A stretch of DNA of 34,741 bases from Thermomonas sp. (lineage in GTDB: Bacteria > Pseudomonadota > Gammaproteobacteria > Xanthomonadales > Xanthomonadaceae), in the NCBI GenBank assembly GCA_020692565.1, contig JAIMKJ010000028.1:15807-50547 (forward strand), in the 5' to 3' direction. Under the pieces are notes generated by a model, which saw nothing but the letters and a program-made list of their open reading frames with translations, did not search any database and was not told the DNA's origin. This document shows, one piece after another, positions 8,067 through 16,729 of the stretch (positions within the stretch are counted from its first letter, which is position 1; each line of letters opens with the position of its first letter). The translations under genes and the position numbers were made by a program.

Positions 8067-8486
8067 GTGAATCTGAAAGGCTCGAAAACCGAAGCGAACC
8101 TCAAGTCCGCCTTCGCCAGCGAATCGCAGGCCAATCGCCGCTATCTGTATTTCGCGCAGAAGGCCGATGTGGAAGGCTACAGCGACGTCGCCGCGGTATT
8201 CCGCTCCACCGCCGACGGCGAGACCGGCCACGCCCTCGGCCATCTGGAATATCTCGAACAGTGCGGCGACCCCGCGACCGGCCTGCCGTTCGGCGCCACC
8301 GCCGACAATCTGAAGTCGGCGATCGCCAGCGAAACCCACGAGCACACCGATATGTACCTGGACATGGCCAGGGCCGCGCGCGACGAGGGCTTCGACGAGA
8401 TCGCCGACTGGTTCGAGACGCTGGCCAAGGCCGAGCGTTCGCACGCCAATCGATTCCAGAAAGCGCTGGATGAGCTCGGTGAGTGA
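8067..8486 (+). CDS. Rubrerythrin family protein lacking the rubredoxin domain
   Basis: The 139-residue protein is a ferritin-like four-helix bundle. All expected di-iron ligands are visible: Glu19, Glu52 and His55 (GETGH), Glu89 and Glu92 (SETHEH), Glu123 and His126 (ERSH). Rubrerythrins reduce hydrogen peroxide to water. Classical ones have a C-terminal Cys4 rubredoxin domain that delivers electrons, and this protein ends at the bundle without it, so it needs another donor. GTG 8067 is the start that gives the family N-terminus (MNLKGSKTEANL). A TAGAAT hexamer at 8031-8036 could be its -10 element. It follows oxyR by 98 bases and fits the peroxide-defence theme; direct OxyR control is not shown. 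Confidence 0.92.
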   Translation: MNLKGSKTEANLKSAFASESQANRRYLYFAQKADVEGYSDVAAVFRSTADGETGHALGHLEYLEQCGDPATGLPFGATADNLKSAIASETHEHTDMYLDMARAARDEGFDEIADWFETLAKAERSHANRFQKALDELGE

Positions 8487-8627
8487 TGCAGGCAGGCAGG
8501 CACGCCATGAAGCGTTTTCTGCAGCCGAGTTGCTTCGATCAAGCCGCCATCGGCGTCAGTGTGCCTATCGATCCGAACCGTTGGGCCTGCGGGTAAACTG
8601 CGTCCACACCGGCTCAGGTAATCGCCC

Positions 8628-9284
8628 ATGCTCCGCTGGCTCCTGTTGTTCATCGCGATCGCCGCCGCGGCCTGGTGGTGGGCGACGCCTTCGGCGACCA
8701 TGCCTTTCACGTCATCGGCAGCGGCTTCTTCCTCCACACCCACACTGAGCGTCGTCGCCTGCGTACCACCGGCGCGGCTGGCCGGCGACGACGGCGCGGT
8801 GCAGAGCGATGCGCCGGGCGGCATGACGCCGTTCGCGCTGGCCAACGCCACCGCGAAGCCGCTGGCCGGGTTCAGCGTGGCGGCGCGGGTGCTGTCCCGC
8901 GAGAACTACGGCAGCGATCGCGAAGCGGATTTCTCGCCGGTGGATCTGGCCCTGGGCTGGGGACCCATGCGCGACGACGCGGTGCTGTCGAAGCTCGACA
9001 TCTCGCAGTCCGGTCGTTTCTACCGCTACCGCTGGCGCGGCGAACCGCCGATCCCGCCGGACGACATCGTGCGCAGCAGCGCGAACATGCACCTGATCCC
9101 GGCGAACTCGGCCGTGGCCGATGCGCTGGACGCCGTGGATGCCGGCGACCGCGTGCGCATCGACGGCTGGCTGGTGCAGATCGACGCGAACGACGGCTGG
9201 CGCTGGCGCAGCTCGCTGACGCGCGAGGATTCCGGCGCAGGCGCCTGCGAACTGATCTACGTCTGCGGCGTCACCCGGCACTGA
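8628..9284 (+). CDS. Conserved hypothetical envelope protein
   Basis: The 218-residue product starts with a strongly hydrophobic segment (residues 1-18, MLRWLLLFIAIAAAAWWW), either an uncleaved membrane anchor or a signal peptide. A Ser/Ala-rich linker and a soluble domain of about 160 residues follow. The domain contains SRENYGSDREADFSPVDLAL and WGPMRDD, the kind of motifs kept in conserved proteins, so the gene is probably real, but I know no function. Two cysteines near the C-terminus (ACELIYVCGV) could form a disulfide outside the cytoplasm. A TAAACT hexamer at 8594-8599 is a plausible -10 element. The gene converges with msrA. Confidence 0.75.
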   Translation: MLRWLLLFIAIAAAAWWWATPSATMPFTSSAAASSSTPTLSVVACVPPARLAGDDGAVQSDAPGGMTPFALANATAKPLAGFSVAARVLSRENYGSDREADFSPVDLALGWGPMRDDAVLSKLDISQSGRFYRYRWRGEPPIPPDDIVRSSANMHLIPANSAVADALDAVDAGDRVRIDGWLVQIDANDGWRWRSSLTREDSGAGACELIYVCGVTRH

Positions 9285-9312
9285 GTCGCAACGACCGCAG
9301 CGACCGCGTTGA

Positions 9313-9969
<657 letters not shown>

Positions 9970-10067
9970 GGAGGGACTCCCGAATGAAGGCACCACAGAG
10001 GCCGCGACCGGGCCGGAGGTTGCGCGTCGGCGCGATGCGCCAGGGTCCCAGATGCGGGCGAACGTCG

Positions 10068-10107
10068 CGAAATCAAGCGAAATCAAGCAATACCAAGCGA
10101 TACCAAA
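10068..10107 (-). repeat. Four tandem 10-bp repeats upstream of msrA
   Basis: Reading the plus strand in tens from 10068 gives GCGAAATCAA twice, then GCAATACCAA and GCGATACCAA. The first two units are identical; the last two differ from them at two or three positions. The period equals about one DNA helical turn. The array lies about 100 bases upstream of the msrA start, and the diguanylate cyclase gene ends 24 bases beyond it. It may be a stacked regulator site or a slippage-prone simple repeat. The rest of the gap 9970-10131 shows nothing I can name. Confidence 0.7.
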
Positions 10108-10131
10108 CGATCCGCATCGGCGACCGCATGC

Positions 10132-12372
10132 TCAGGCCGTCGCCGGCCGCGACGGCGCGAACACCGCCGGCGCCACGCTCACCCGGTTGCGGCCCGCGCG
10201 CTTGGCGGCGTACAGCGCCTTGTCGGCGCGCTCCACCGCGAACTGCGGCTGGGTTTCGTGGGCGAGATGGGCGGCCACGCCGATGCTGACCGTAAGCCGC
10301 AACGACTGTCCCTGGTGGCGTACTTCGGCGTTTTCGATGGCGGCACGGATGTCCTCGGCCACCGCCCGCGCCATCTCGATCTGCCGGTCCGGCAGGATCA
10401 CCATGAACTCTTCGCCGCCGTAACGGCCGAAGATGTCTTCCTCGCTCAGCTGGGCGTCGACGACCTTGGCGATCTCGCGCAGGCAGTGATCGCCGCAGGC
10501 ATGGCCCAGTTGGTCGTTGATCGCCTTGAAATGATCGATGTCGACGAACAGCACCGACAGCGGCGCGCCCTTGCGGTGCGCGTGCTGGAAGGTGCGCGCG
10601 AGCGCCTGGTCCAGGCTGCGGCGATTCAGCGCGCCGGTCAGTGAATCGACTTCCGCGGTGTGGCGCAGATGCAGCGCGGCCACCGCTTCGTCGGCCTGCA
10701 GCAGCGCCAGCCGCGCCAGTTCGCGGACGATGGTCAACTCCTCGGGATGGAACACGGTGGCGCCGCTGCGTTCCAGCAGGATCAGGCCCCAGGCCGGCGC
10801 GCGCACCGGCAGCGCGACCAGGGCTTCGATCGCCACCGGCGTGGCGTCGCCGGTCTTGGTCACCGGACGCTGCTGTTCGATATTGCCCGCCAGCAGCCGG
10901 CGCAGCGTCTGCAGGCGTTCGCCGATGGTCGCTTCGATGTCCTCCAGATACGCGGCCGGCTGCACCACCAGGGTGTCGCGGCCGTGGTAGCCGCGGGCGA
11001 CCGCGACCGCCGTGGTGGTGGGCACCAACCGGCGCAGGTGTTCCAGCAGATGGCGGAACACGATGGGCTGGATATCGTCGTGCGCGGCGCCGCGCAGCGA
11101 GGTCTGCAGCGCGGTCAACAGTTCGGTGCGCACCGCTTCGCGGTACATCCGGCGCTCGGAGTCGGCGCGTGCGCGCTGTTCGCGATCGCGCTGTTCGCGG
11201 TATTTGCTGATCCGGCTGATCAGGCCCACGCTGATCGTCGCCGCGCAGAGCATGATCGCCAGCTGATAGCCGTAGTCCGTCCACAGCGATCCCGCGATCA
11301 TGCCGTAGGCCGCCAGTTCCCCGCCCAGGGCCCCGACGGCGACACCGAGGACGGAGACCAGCACCGCCGCCGAGAACGGCACGCGTCGGCGCCAGGCGAC
11401 GCCCAGCACGCACAGCGCGACGACGCAGCCGACCGTCCATGCCGCCGGCACCAGCCAGACCGCGAAGGGGTCGAAACGCTCGCGCCAGGCCACCATCACC
11501 CCCGCCAGCAGCGCCAGCAGGATGCAGAGGTGATGCGCCGTTTTCGCCAGCCGCGGGCTGCTCTGTTCGCAATCGGTGTAACGCAGCAGGATGCGCAGCG
11601 AAGCGACCACGAACAGCAGCGCGATCGCGTGCAGACCGGCGGCGCCCAACAGCCGGAACAGACCGATGGGATCGATGAGAGAAAGATGGCCGTTGAAGGC
11701 GGCCAGCAGCAGGCCCGCGGACAGGCAGAACACGAAGAACGACAGGAAACCGGCATCGCGCGAAGCGAAGAACAGCGCCAGCGTCGTCAGCCCGAGCGTG
11801 AAGAGGCTGGCGTAGACCAGGCTGGTGAGGATCGTGGCCTTCTGGATGTACTCTTCTGCACGGCCCTCGGAAATCAGTTCCGGGCGCAGTGCCGCGTTGC
11901 GCAGGGCCGTGGCGCTGAGTTCCAGGCGGATCTCGCCTTCCCAGGTGGAAGGCAGGCGATACAGATAACCCACCGGCAGCGGGCCTTCGGCGCGCCGCGG
12001 CGAGAGAAAGCTGCGGCTGCCGCCGTCCCAGGCGTTCTCGACGCGCAATCGCACCGATTCCACCGGCGTCCGCGGCATCCAGATGACCCAGTGCGGGGAT
12101 TCGGCGGTGGGCGGGGGCAATACGAACCGCAGCTCGGCGCGGGCCTGGCGCATGTCGTCGGTGGCCGCGAGGCGCAGCGAGCGGCCATCGCGCCCCAGCT
12201 CCGACAAGCGACCGGCGGCATCGGGCAACGGCGACAGCCGCAGCGCCAGCGACGGCGCCGTCGGCGTTTCGGCATGGCCCGGCGACAGCGCGTACAGACC
12301 CAGCAGGAACACCGCCACCATCGCGATGGCGCGCAACCCATGCCGCGGGATGTCCCAATGCGGGAACGCCAT
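10132..12372 (-). CDS. Membrane-bound diguanylate cyclase (7TM / GAF-like / GGDEF)
   Basis: The 746-residue protein begins with a signal sequence likely cleaved after GHA (near residue 33). A periplasmic beta-rich region of about 150 residues and then seven or so transmembrane segments (roughly residues 180-390) match the 7TMR-DISM sensor plan. A short coiled stretch rich in Arg and Glu leads to a GAF-like domain (about 430-580) and a C-terminal GGDEF domain. The active site reads RYGGEEF (GGEEF at 652-656), which is catalytically competent. The four residues where the product-inhibition site RxxD would stand read SEED, so feedback inhibition by c-di-GMP may be lost. ATG 12372 is used; a TTG two codons upstream is possible. 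It diverges from glnS. Confidence 0.9.
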   Translation of the reverse strand: MAFPHWDIPRHGLRAIAMVAVFLLGLYALSPGHAETPTAPSLALRLSPLPDAAGRLSELGRDGRSLRLAATDDMRQARAELRFVLPPPTAESPHWVIWMPRTPVESVRLRVENAWDGGSRSFLSPRRAEGPLPVGYLYRLPSTWEGEIRLELSATALRNAALRPELISEGRAEEYIQKATILTSLVYASLFTLGLTTLALFFASRDAGFLSFFVFCLSAGLLLAAFNGHLSLIDPIGLFRLLGAAGLHAIALLFVVASLRILLRYTDCEQSSPRLAKTAHHLCILLALLAGVMVAWRERFDPFAVWLVPAAWTVGCVVALCVLGVAWRRRVPFSAAVLVSVLGVAVGALGGELAAYGMIAGSLWTDYGYQLAIMLCAATISVGLISRISKYREQRDREQRARADSERRMYREAVRTELLTALQTSLRGAAHDDIQPIVFRHLLEHLRRLVPTTTAVAVARGYHGRDTLVVQPAAYLEDIEATIGERLQTLRRLLAGNIEQQRPVTKTGDATPVAIEALVALPVRAPAWGLILLERSGATVFHPEELTIVRELARLALLQADEAVAALHLRHTAEVDSLTGALNRRSLDQALARTFQHAHRKGAPLSVLFVDIDHFKAINDQLGHACGDHCLREIAKVVDAQLSEEDIFGRYGGEEFMVILPDRQIEMARAVAEDIRAAIENAEVRHQGQSLRLTVSIGVAAHLAHETQPQFAVERADKALYAAKRAGRNRVSVAPAVFAPSRPATA

Positions 12373-12426
12373 GATCAAGCGGTGATCACGACGGCCCGGA
12401 TCGTCCTGATCCTTGATGGCATCGTG

Positions 12427-12490
12427 GTGCCGGCGCTACGCCGGCACGCCGCGTCCACGCGGCCGATGCCCGATCCGCAGCGCGGATCGG
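12427..12490. repeat. Two adjacent perfect hairpins in the cyclase-glnS gap
   Basis: GTGCCGGCG/CGCCGGCAC (12427-12435 and 12439-12447, loop CTA) and CCGATCCGC/GCGGATCGG (12470-12478 and 12482-12490, loop AGC) are two perfect 9-bp stems with 3-base loops, 22 bases apart. The whole gap between the divergent genes, 12373-12786, has no gene I can support. It also contains TAAACT at 12755-12760, a possible -10 element for glnS. The hairpins could be a REP-like pair or an upstream regulatory structure. Confidence 0.6.
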
Positions 12491-12786
12491 CTTGCGGGTT
12501 CAATCCATGCAGATCCGAAGAATACGGACCAGACTGCAGCATCACAGGCCGATCGGCCGTATCGCCCATCGCCCGCCCCCTTCGTGTCGATGTGGTCGCC
12601 ATGAACGCACGCGCCTCGATCCATCCGGTCCGGCGCCCCTTTCTCCCGGTCACAGTAGCATCCTGCCTGGACTTCAGGCACTTGCGGCGCGTCGACACAG
12701 GCACTGAAACACCGGCAACCGGGCAGCTCGCATCCCAAAGCGACGCACAACCTCTAAACTGCCGGTTTTCGCAGCCTGCATCGTCG

Positions 12787-14544
12787 ATGACCCCGGAACA
12801 CACCACGGACACTCCCTCCACCGACGCCGTCACCGAGCGCCGCCAGGATTTCATTCGCCAGATCGTCCGCGACGACCTCGCCAGCGGCAGGCAAGCCGCG
12901 ATCCGGACCCGATTTCCGCCGGAACCCAACGGCTACCTGCACCTGGGTCATACCCGGGCGATCTGGACCGACTTCGGCATCGCCGAGGAATTCGGCGGCC
13001 GCTGCAATCTGCGTCTGGACGACACCAACCCGGCCCGGGAAGACCCGGAATACGTCCGCGCCATCCAGGACGATGTACGCTGGCTCGGCTACGCGTGGGC
13101 GGAACTCCGTCACGCTTCCGACTATTTCCAGGTGTTCTACCTCGCCGCCGAGAAGCTGATCCGCCAGGGCGACGCTTTCGTCTGCGACCTCAGCGCCGAC
13201 GAGGTCCGCGCCTACCGCGGCAGCCTGACCGAACCCGGCCGCGAATCGCCGTTCCGCAACCGCAGCCCCGACGAGAACCTCGACCTGTTCCGGCGGATGC
13301 GCGCGGGCGAATTCCCCGATGGCGCGCGCACCCTGCGCGCGAAGATCGACATGGCCAGCGGCAACATCAATCTGCGCGACCCGGCGCTGTACCGGATCAA
13401 GCACGTCGAACACCAGAACACCGGCAACGACTGGCCGATCTATCCGATGTACGACTACGCGCATTCGCTCAGCGACGCCGCCGAAGGCATCACTCACTCG
13501 CTGTGCACGCTGGAATTCGAGGACCACCGCCCGCTGTACGACTGGTGCGTGGACAAGGTCGACCTGGCGCACCATCCCGAACTGCTGGTATCGCTGACCG
13601 ACCGCGGCCTGCCGTTCGAAGCCAGCAAGCCGCGACAGATCGAGTTCTCGCGCTTGAACCTGAACTACACGGTGATGAGCAAGCGCAAACTGATGACCCT
13701 GGTGGAAGAACACCTGGTCGACGGCTGGGGCGACCCGCGCATGCCGACGCTGCAGGGCATCCGCCGCCGCGGCTACACCGCCGACGCGCTGAAACTGTTC
13801 GTCGCCCGCCTGGGCCTGTCGAAGCAGAATTCGCTGATCGATTACTCGGTGCTGGAAAACACCGTGCGCGAGGATCTGGACAGCCGCGCGCCGCGGCGCA
13901 TGGCGGTGCTGGACCCGGTCAAGTTCGTGCTCACCAACCTGCCCGAGGGCCACGAGGAAAGCCTGACGTTCTCGAACCACCCGAAGGACGAAACCTTCGG
14001 CCAGCGCACGGTGCCGTTCGCGCGCGAACTGTGGATCGAACGCGAAGACTTCGCCGAAGTCCCGCCGAAAGGCTGGAAGCGGCTGATCCCGGGCGGCGAA
14101 GTGCGCCTGCGCGGCGCCGGCATCGCGCGCTGCGACGAGGTGGTGAAGAACGACGCCGGCGAGATCGTCGAACTGCGCGGCACGCTCGACCTGGAATCGC
14201 GCCCCGGCATGCCCGGCGCCGACCGCAAGATCAAGGGCACCATCCACTGGGTCAGTGCGCAGCACGCGGTGGCGGCGGAAGTGCGGCTGTACGACCGTCT
14301 GTTCACCGTGCCCAACCCCGACACCGACGAGGCCGGCAAGACCTATCGCGATTATCTGAATCCCGAATCGCGGCGCAGCGTGCGCGGCTATGTCGAACCG
14401 GCCGCTGCCGACGCCGCGCCCGAGCAGAGTTTCCAGTTCGAACGCATCGGTTATTTCGTCGCGGATCGTTTCGATCACCGCAGCGACGCGCCGGTCTTCA
14501 ACCGCAGCGTCACCCTGCGCGACACCTGGGCCGCGAACGCTTGA
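12787..14544 (+). CDS. glnS: Glutaminyl-tRNA synthetase
   Basis: GlnRS charges tRNA-Gln and is a class I aminoacyl-tRNA synthetase. The 585-residue protein has the ATP-binding motif HLGH (residues 52-55) within PPEPNGYLHLGH, the KMSKS-loop equivalent VMSKR (296-300), and the C-terminal beta-barrel anticodon-binding domains. The length matches xanthomonad GlnRS. ATG 12787 is chosen because the alignment-like N-terminus (RRQDFIRQIVRDDLASG) begins shortly after it; the frame is open far upstream, but that part looks like shadow sequence of the opposite-strand cyclase gene. A long upstream gap with hairpins precedes it. The lipoprotein gene follows 53 bases downstream with its own ribosome site. 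Confidence 0.96.
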   Translation: MTPEHTTDTPSTDAVTERRQDFIRQIVRDDLASGRQAAIRTRFPPEPNGYLHLGHTRAIWTDFGIAEEFGGRCNLRLDDTNPAREDPEYVRAIQDDVRWLGYAWAELRHASDYFQVFYLAAEKLIRQGDAFVCDLSADEVRAYRGSLTEPGRESPFRNRSPDENLDLFRRMRAGEFPDGARTLRAKIDMASGNINLRDPALYRIKHVEHQNTGNDWPIYPMYDYAHSLSDAAEGITHSLCTLEFEDHRPLYDWCVDKVDLAHHPELLVSLTDRGLPFEASKPRQIEFSRLNLNYTVMSKRKLMTLVEEHLVDGWGDPRMPTLQGIRRRGYTADALKLFVARLGLSKQNSLIDYSVLENTVREDLDSRAPRRMAVLDPVKFVLTNLPEGHEESLTFSNHPKDETFGQRTVPFARELWIEREDFAEVPPKGWKRLIPGGEVRLRGAGIARCDEVVKNDAGEIVELRGTLDLESRPGMPGADRKIKGTIHWVSAQHAVAAEVRLYDRLFTVPNPDTDEAGKTYRDYLNPESRRSVRGYVEPAAADAAPEQSFQFERIGYFVADRFDHRSDAPVFNRSVTLRDTWAANA

Positions 14545-14597
14545 GCCAAGCCGGTCGCGCACCCGCGCCACCGGTTCCATTCCTGAGGAGACCCGCC

Positions 14598-15050
14598 ATG
14601 CGCCTACGTCACTTCGCTCCCGCAATGCTCGCCGTATTGCTGCCTGCCGTGCTGCTGCTCGCCGGCTGCACCGCGCCGACAGCGTCGCAGAGCGCACCGG
14701 ACGCGCCCGCCGCGCAAACGCCGGTCGCCGCCGCACCTGCACCTGCACCGGTCGCAGCGCCCGTCGCACAGGCACCCGACACCATGGAAACCGCACCCGC
14801 GCCGAAATCCGCGGACGAACTCGGCCGCAGCTGCAACACCCACAGCGACTGTGCGGTGAAGGATGTCGGCAACTGCTGCGGCGCGTATCCGATGTGCGTC
14901 AACAAGGACACCAAGACCGATCCCGCCGCGGTCCGCGCCCAGTGCGAGAAAGAAGGCATGGCGTCGATCTGCGGTTTCCAGGAAGTGAGCGGCTGCCAGT
15001 GCGTGAAGGGACAATGCGAGAACATCTCCAGCGGCGCGGTGGCGATGTGA
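14598..15050 (+). CDS. Cysteine-rich putative lipoprotein
   Basis: The 150-residue product has a lipoprotein signal sequence ending in LLAGC, with Cys24 as the lipidated residue. A low-complexity Ala/Pro linker (about residues 28-70) follows. The globular part of about 75 residues contains ten cysteines, including CCGAYPMC and SGCQCVKGQC. An even number of cysteines in an exported domain suggests up to five disulfides. The pattern recalls small secreted Cys-rich domains, but I do not recognise the family. ATG 14598 has GAGGAG seven bases upstream. The gene sits between glnS and a deaminase gene, 16 bases before the latter, so it may be co-transcribed with it. Confidence 0.85.
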   Translation: MRLRHFAPAMLAVLLPAVLLLAGCTAPTASQSAPDAPAAQTPVAAAPAPAPVAAPVAQAPDTMETAPAPKSADELGRSCNTHSDCAVKDVGNCCGAYPMCVNKDTKTDPAAVRAQCEKEGMASICGFQEVSGCQCVKGQCENISSGAVAM

Positions 15051-15066
15051 TGAGGACGACGTTCTG

Positions 15067-15642
15067 ATGCTCTACGCCCAAGTCCACCTCACCCTGCCCG
15101 CCTGGGTCCACGAATTCGTCGACACCGCGCGCAGCTACGACAGCGACGCCGACAAGGTCGCGCTGGCGATCGCGCTGTCGGTGCGCAACGTCGAAGCCGA
15201 CAGCGGCGGCCCGTTCGGCGCCGTCGTCTTCGGCGCCGACCACCGCATCATCGCGGTCGGCGTGAATCGCGTGCTGCCGCACAGTTGTTCGGTCGCACAC
15301 GCCGAGATGATGGCCTACATGCTCGCTCAACAGCGCACCCAGCGTGCGCGGCTCAATCGCGACGAGCACGACGCGCCCTGCGGCCCGATCGCGCTCGCCA
15401 CCTCGTCGCAGCCCTGCTGCCAGTGCTACGGCGCGACGATCTGGGCCGGCATCGACCGCCTGCTGATCGGCGCACGCGCCGAAGACGTGATGGCGCTGAC
15501 CGAATTCGACGAAGGCCCGTTGCCGGCGGACTGGATCGGCGAACTGGAACAGCGCGGCATCGCCGTGACCCGCGATATCGAACGCGATGCCGCCTGCGAC
15601 GCGCTGCGCGCCTACAGCGCGCGCGGCGGTTCGCGGTATTGA
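15067..15642 (+). CDS. Nucleoside/base deaminase of the cytidine deaminase superfamily (guanine-deaminase-like)
   Basis: The 191-residue protein shows the zinc-deaminase signatures: His78-Ala-Glu80 in SVAHAEMMAY (zinc ligand and catalytic Glu) and PCCQC with Cys117 and Cys120 as the other ligands. The stretch GGPFGAVVF before the HAE motif, and the helix after PCxxC (YGATIWAGIDRLLIG), resemble bacterial GuaD-type guanine deaminases more than tRNA adenosine deaminase. The protein is somewhat longer than GuaD. The exact substrate is not provable from sequence. Its TGA stop overlaps the proposed TTG start of rlmM by the string TTGA, so the two are probably translated together. Confidence 0.85.
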   Translation: MLYAQVHLTLPAWVHEFVDTARSYDSDADKVALAIALSVRNVEADSGGPFGAVVFGADHRIIAVGVNRVLPHSCSVAHAEMMAYMLAQQRTQRARLNRDEHDAPCGPIALATSSQPCCQCYGATIWAGIDRLLIGARAEDVMALTEFDEGPLPADWIGELEQRGIAVTRDIERDAACDALRAYSARGGSRY

Positions 15643-16718
15643 ACGCACAAGGTCTCCTCTGCTACTGCCGCCCGGGCTTCGAGCCCGAGCTCGCCGCCGA
15701 ACTCACCGAACGCGCCGCCGCGCGCGGACTCGGCGGCTACGCACGCACCGAGCGCAACAGCGGCTATGCAGTGTTCCTCGGCGACGACGGCCTCGCGCTG
15801 ACCCGGGCCCTGCCCTTCGATGAACTGATCTTCGCGCGCCAGAAACTGCGACTGATCGCCGAACTGCGCGATCTCGATCCGAAGGACCGGATCGCGCCGA
15901 TGCTGGCGGCGTTGACCGCTGCAACGGTGGGCCAGGGCCCACCCTACGGCACCATCGTCGTCGAGCACCCGGATTCGGACGACGCCAAACCGCTGGCCGG
16001 GCTGGCGCGCAGCTTCGGCAATGCGCTGCGCCCGGCGCTGCGCAAGGCCGGGCTGCTCGCCGCGCAGGACAACCACCGCCTGCCGCGGCTGCACGTGTGT
16101 TTCGTCGACGGCGACCATGCCTTCCTCGCCGTCGGCGATCCGCGCGACAGCGCGCCGTGGCCGCTGGGCATCCCGCGCCTGAAACTGCTGCCGGACGCGC
16201 CCTCGCGTTCGGCGTTGAAGCTCGAAGAAGCGCTGATGGTTTTGCTGAGCGCCGACGAGCGCGAACGCCTGCTGCGCCCGGGCATGCGCGCGGCCGACCT
16301 CGGCGCCGCGCCCGGCGGCTGGACCTGGGTGCTCGCGCGCCAGAACCTGCAGGTGGCCGCGGTCGACAACGGCCCGCTGCGCCAGCATGTGATCGACACC
16401 GGCCTGGTGCAGCATCTGCGCGCCGACGGGTTCTCGTGGCACCCGGCGAAACCGCTGGACTGGATGGTCTGCGACATGGTCGAACAGCCCAGTCGCGTCG
16501 CCGCGCGCATGGCCGAATGGTTCCGCGAAGGCTGGTGCCGGCACGCGATCTTCAATCTCAAACTGCCGATGAAGAAACGCTGGCAGGAAACCCGCCAGTG
16601 CCTCGAACGTTTCGAAGCCGACGCCGGCAGACCGTTGGCCGTGCGCGCCCGCCAGCTGTATCACGACCGCGAGGAAATCACGGTCTTCGCCACCACCACT
16701 GCCGACACCCATCGCTGA
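15639..16718 (+). CDS. rlmM: 23S rRNA (cytidine-2498-2'-O)-methyltransferase
   Basis: RlmM adds the ribose methyl group at C2498 of 23S rRNA in the peptidyl-transferase region. The protein begins GLLCYCRPGFEPELAAEL, the typical RlmM N-terminus, followed by a THUMP-like domain. An RrmJ-type Rossmann domain then carries the SAM loop DLGAAPGGWTW (from residue 220), the Asp in MVCDMVEQPSRV and the Lys in FNLKLPMKK. TTG 15639 is chosen because no ATG or GTG lies near the conserved N-terminus and it overlaps the deaminase stop. This gives 359 residues, the normal size. The open frame extends upstream, but only as shadow sequence of the deaminase gene. Confidence 0.93.
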   Translation: MNAQGLLCYCRPGFEPELAAELTERAAARGLGGYARTERNSGYAVFLGDDGLALTRALPFDELIFARQKLRLIAELRDLDPKDRIAPMLAALTAATVGQGPPYGTIVVEHPDSDDAKPLAGLARSFGNALRPALRKAGLLAAQDNHRLPRLHVCFVDGDHAFLAVGDPRDSAPWPLGIPRLKLLPDAPSRSALKLEEALMVLLSADERERLLRPGMRAADLGAAPGGWTWVLARQNLQVAAVDNGPLRQHVIDTGLVQHLRADGFSWHPAKPLDWMVCDMVEQPSRVAARMAEWFREGWCRHAIFNLKLPMKKRWQETRQCLERFEADAGRPLAVRARQLYHDREEITVFATTTADTHR

Positions 16719-16729
16719 CGCTCGCCGCA

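Noticed and set aside
10660..12786. Upstream extension of the glnS frame by over 700 codons
   Set aside because: The extension is antisense to the diguanylate cyclase gene and low in recognisable motifs. The GlnRS N-terminus begins normally at ATG 12787.
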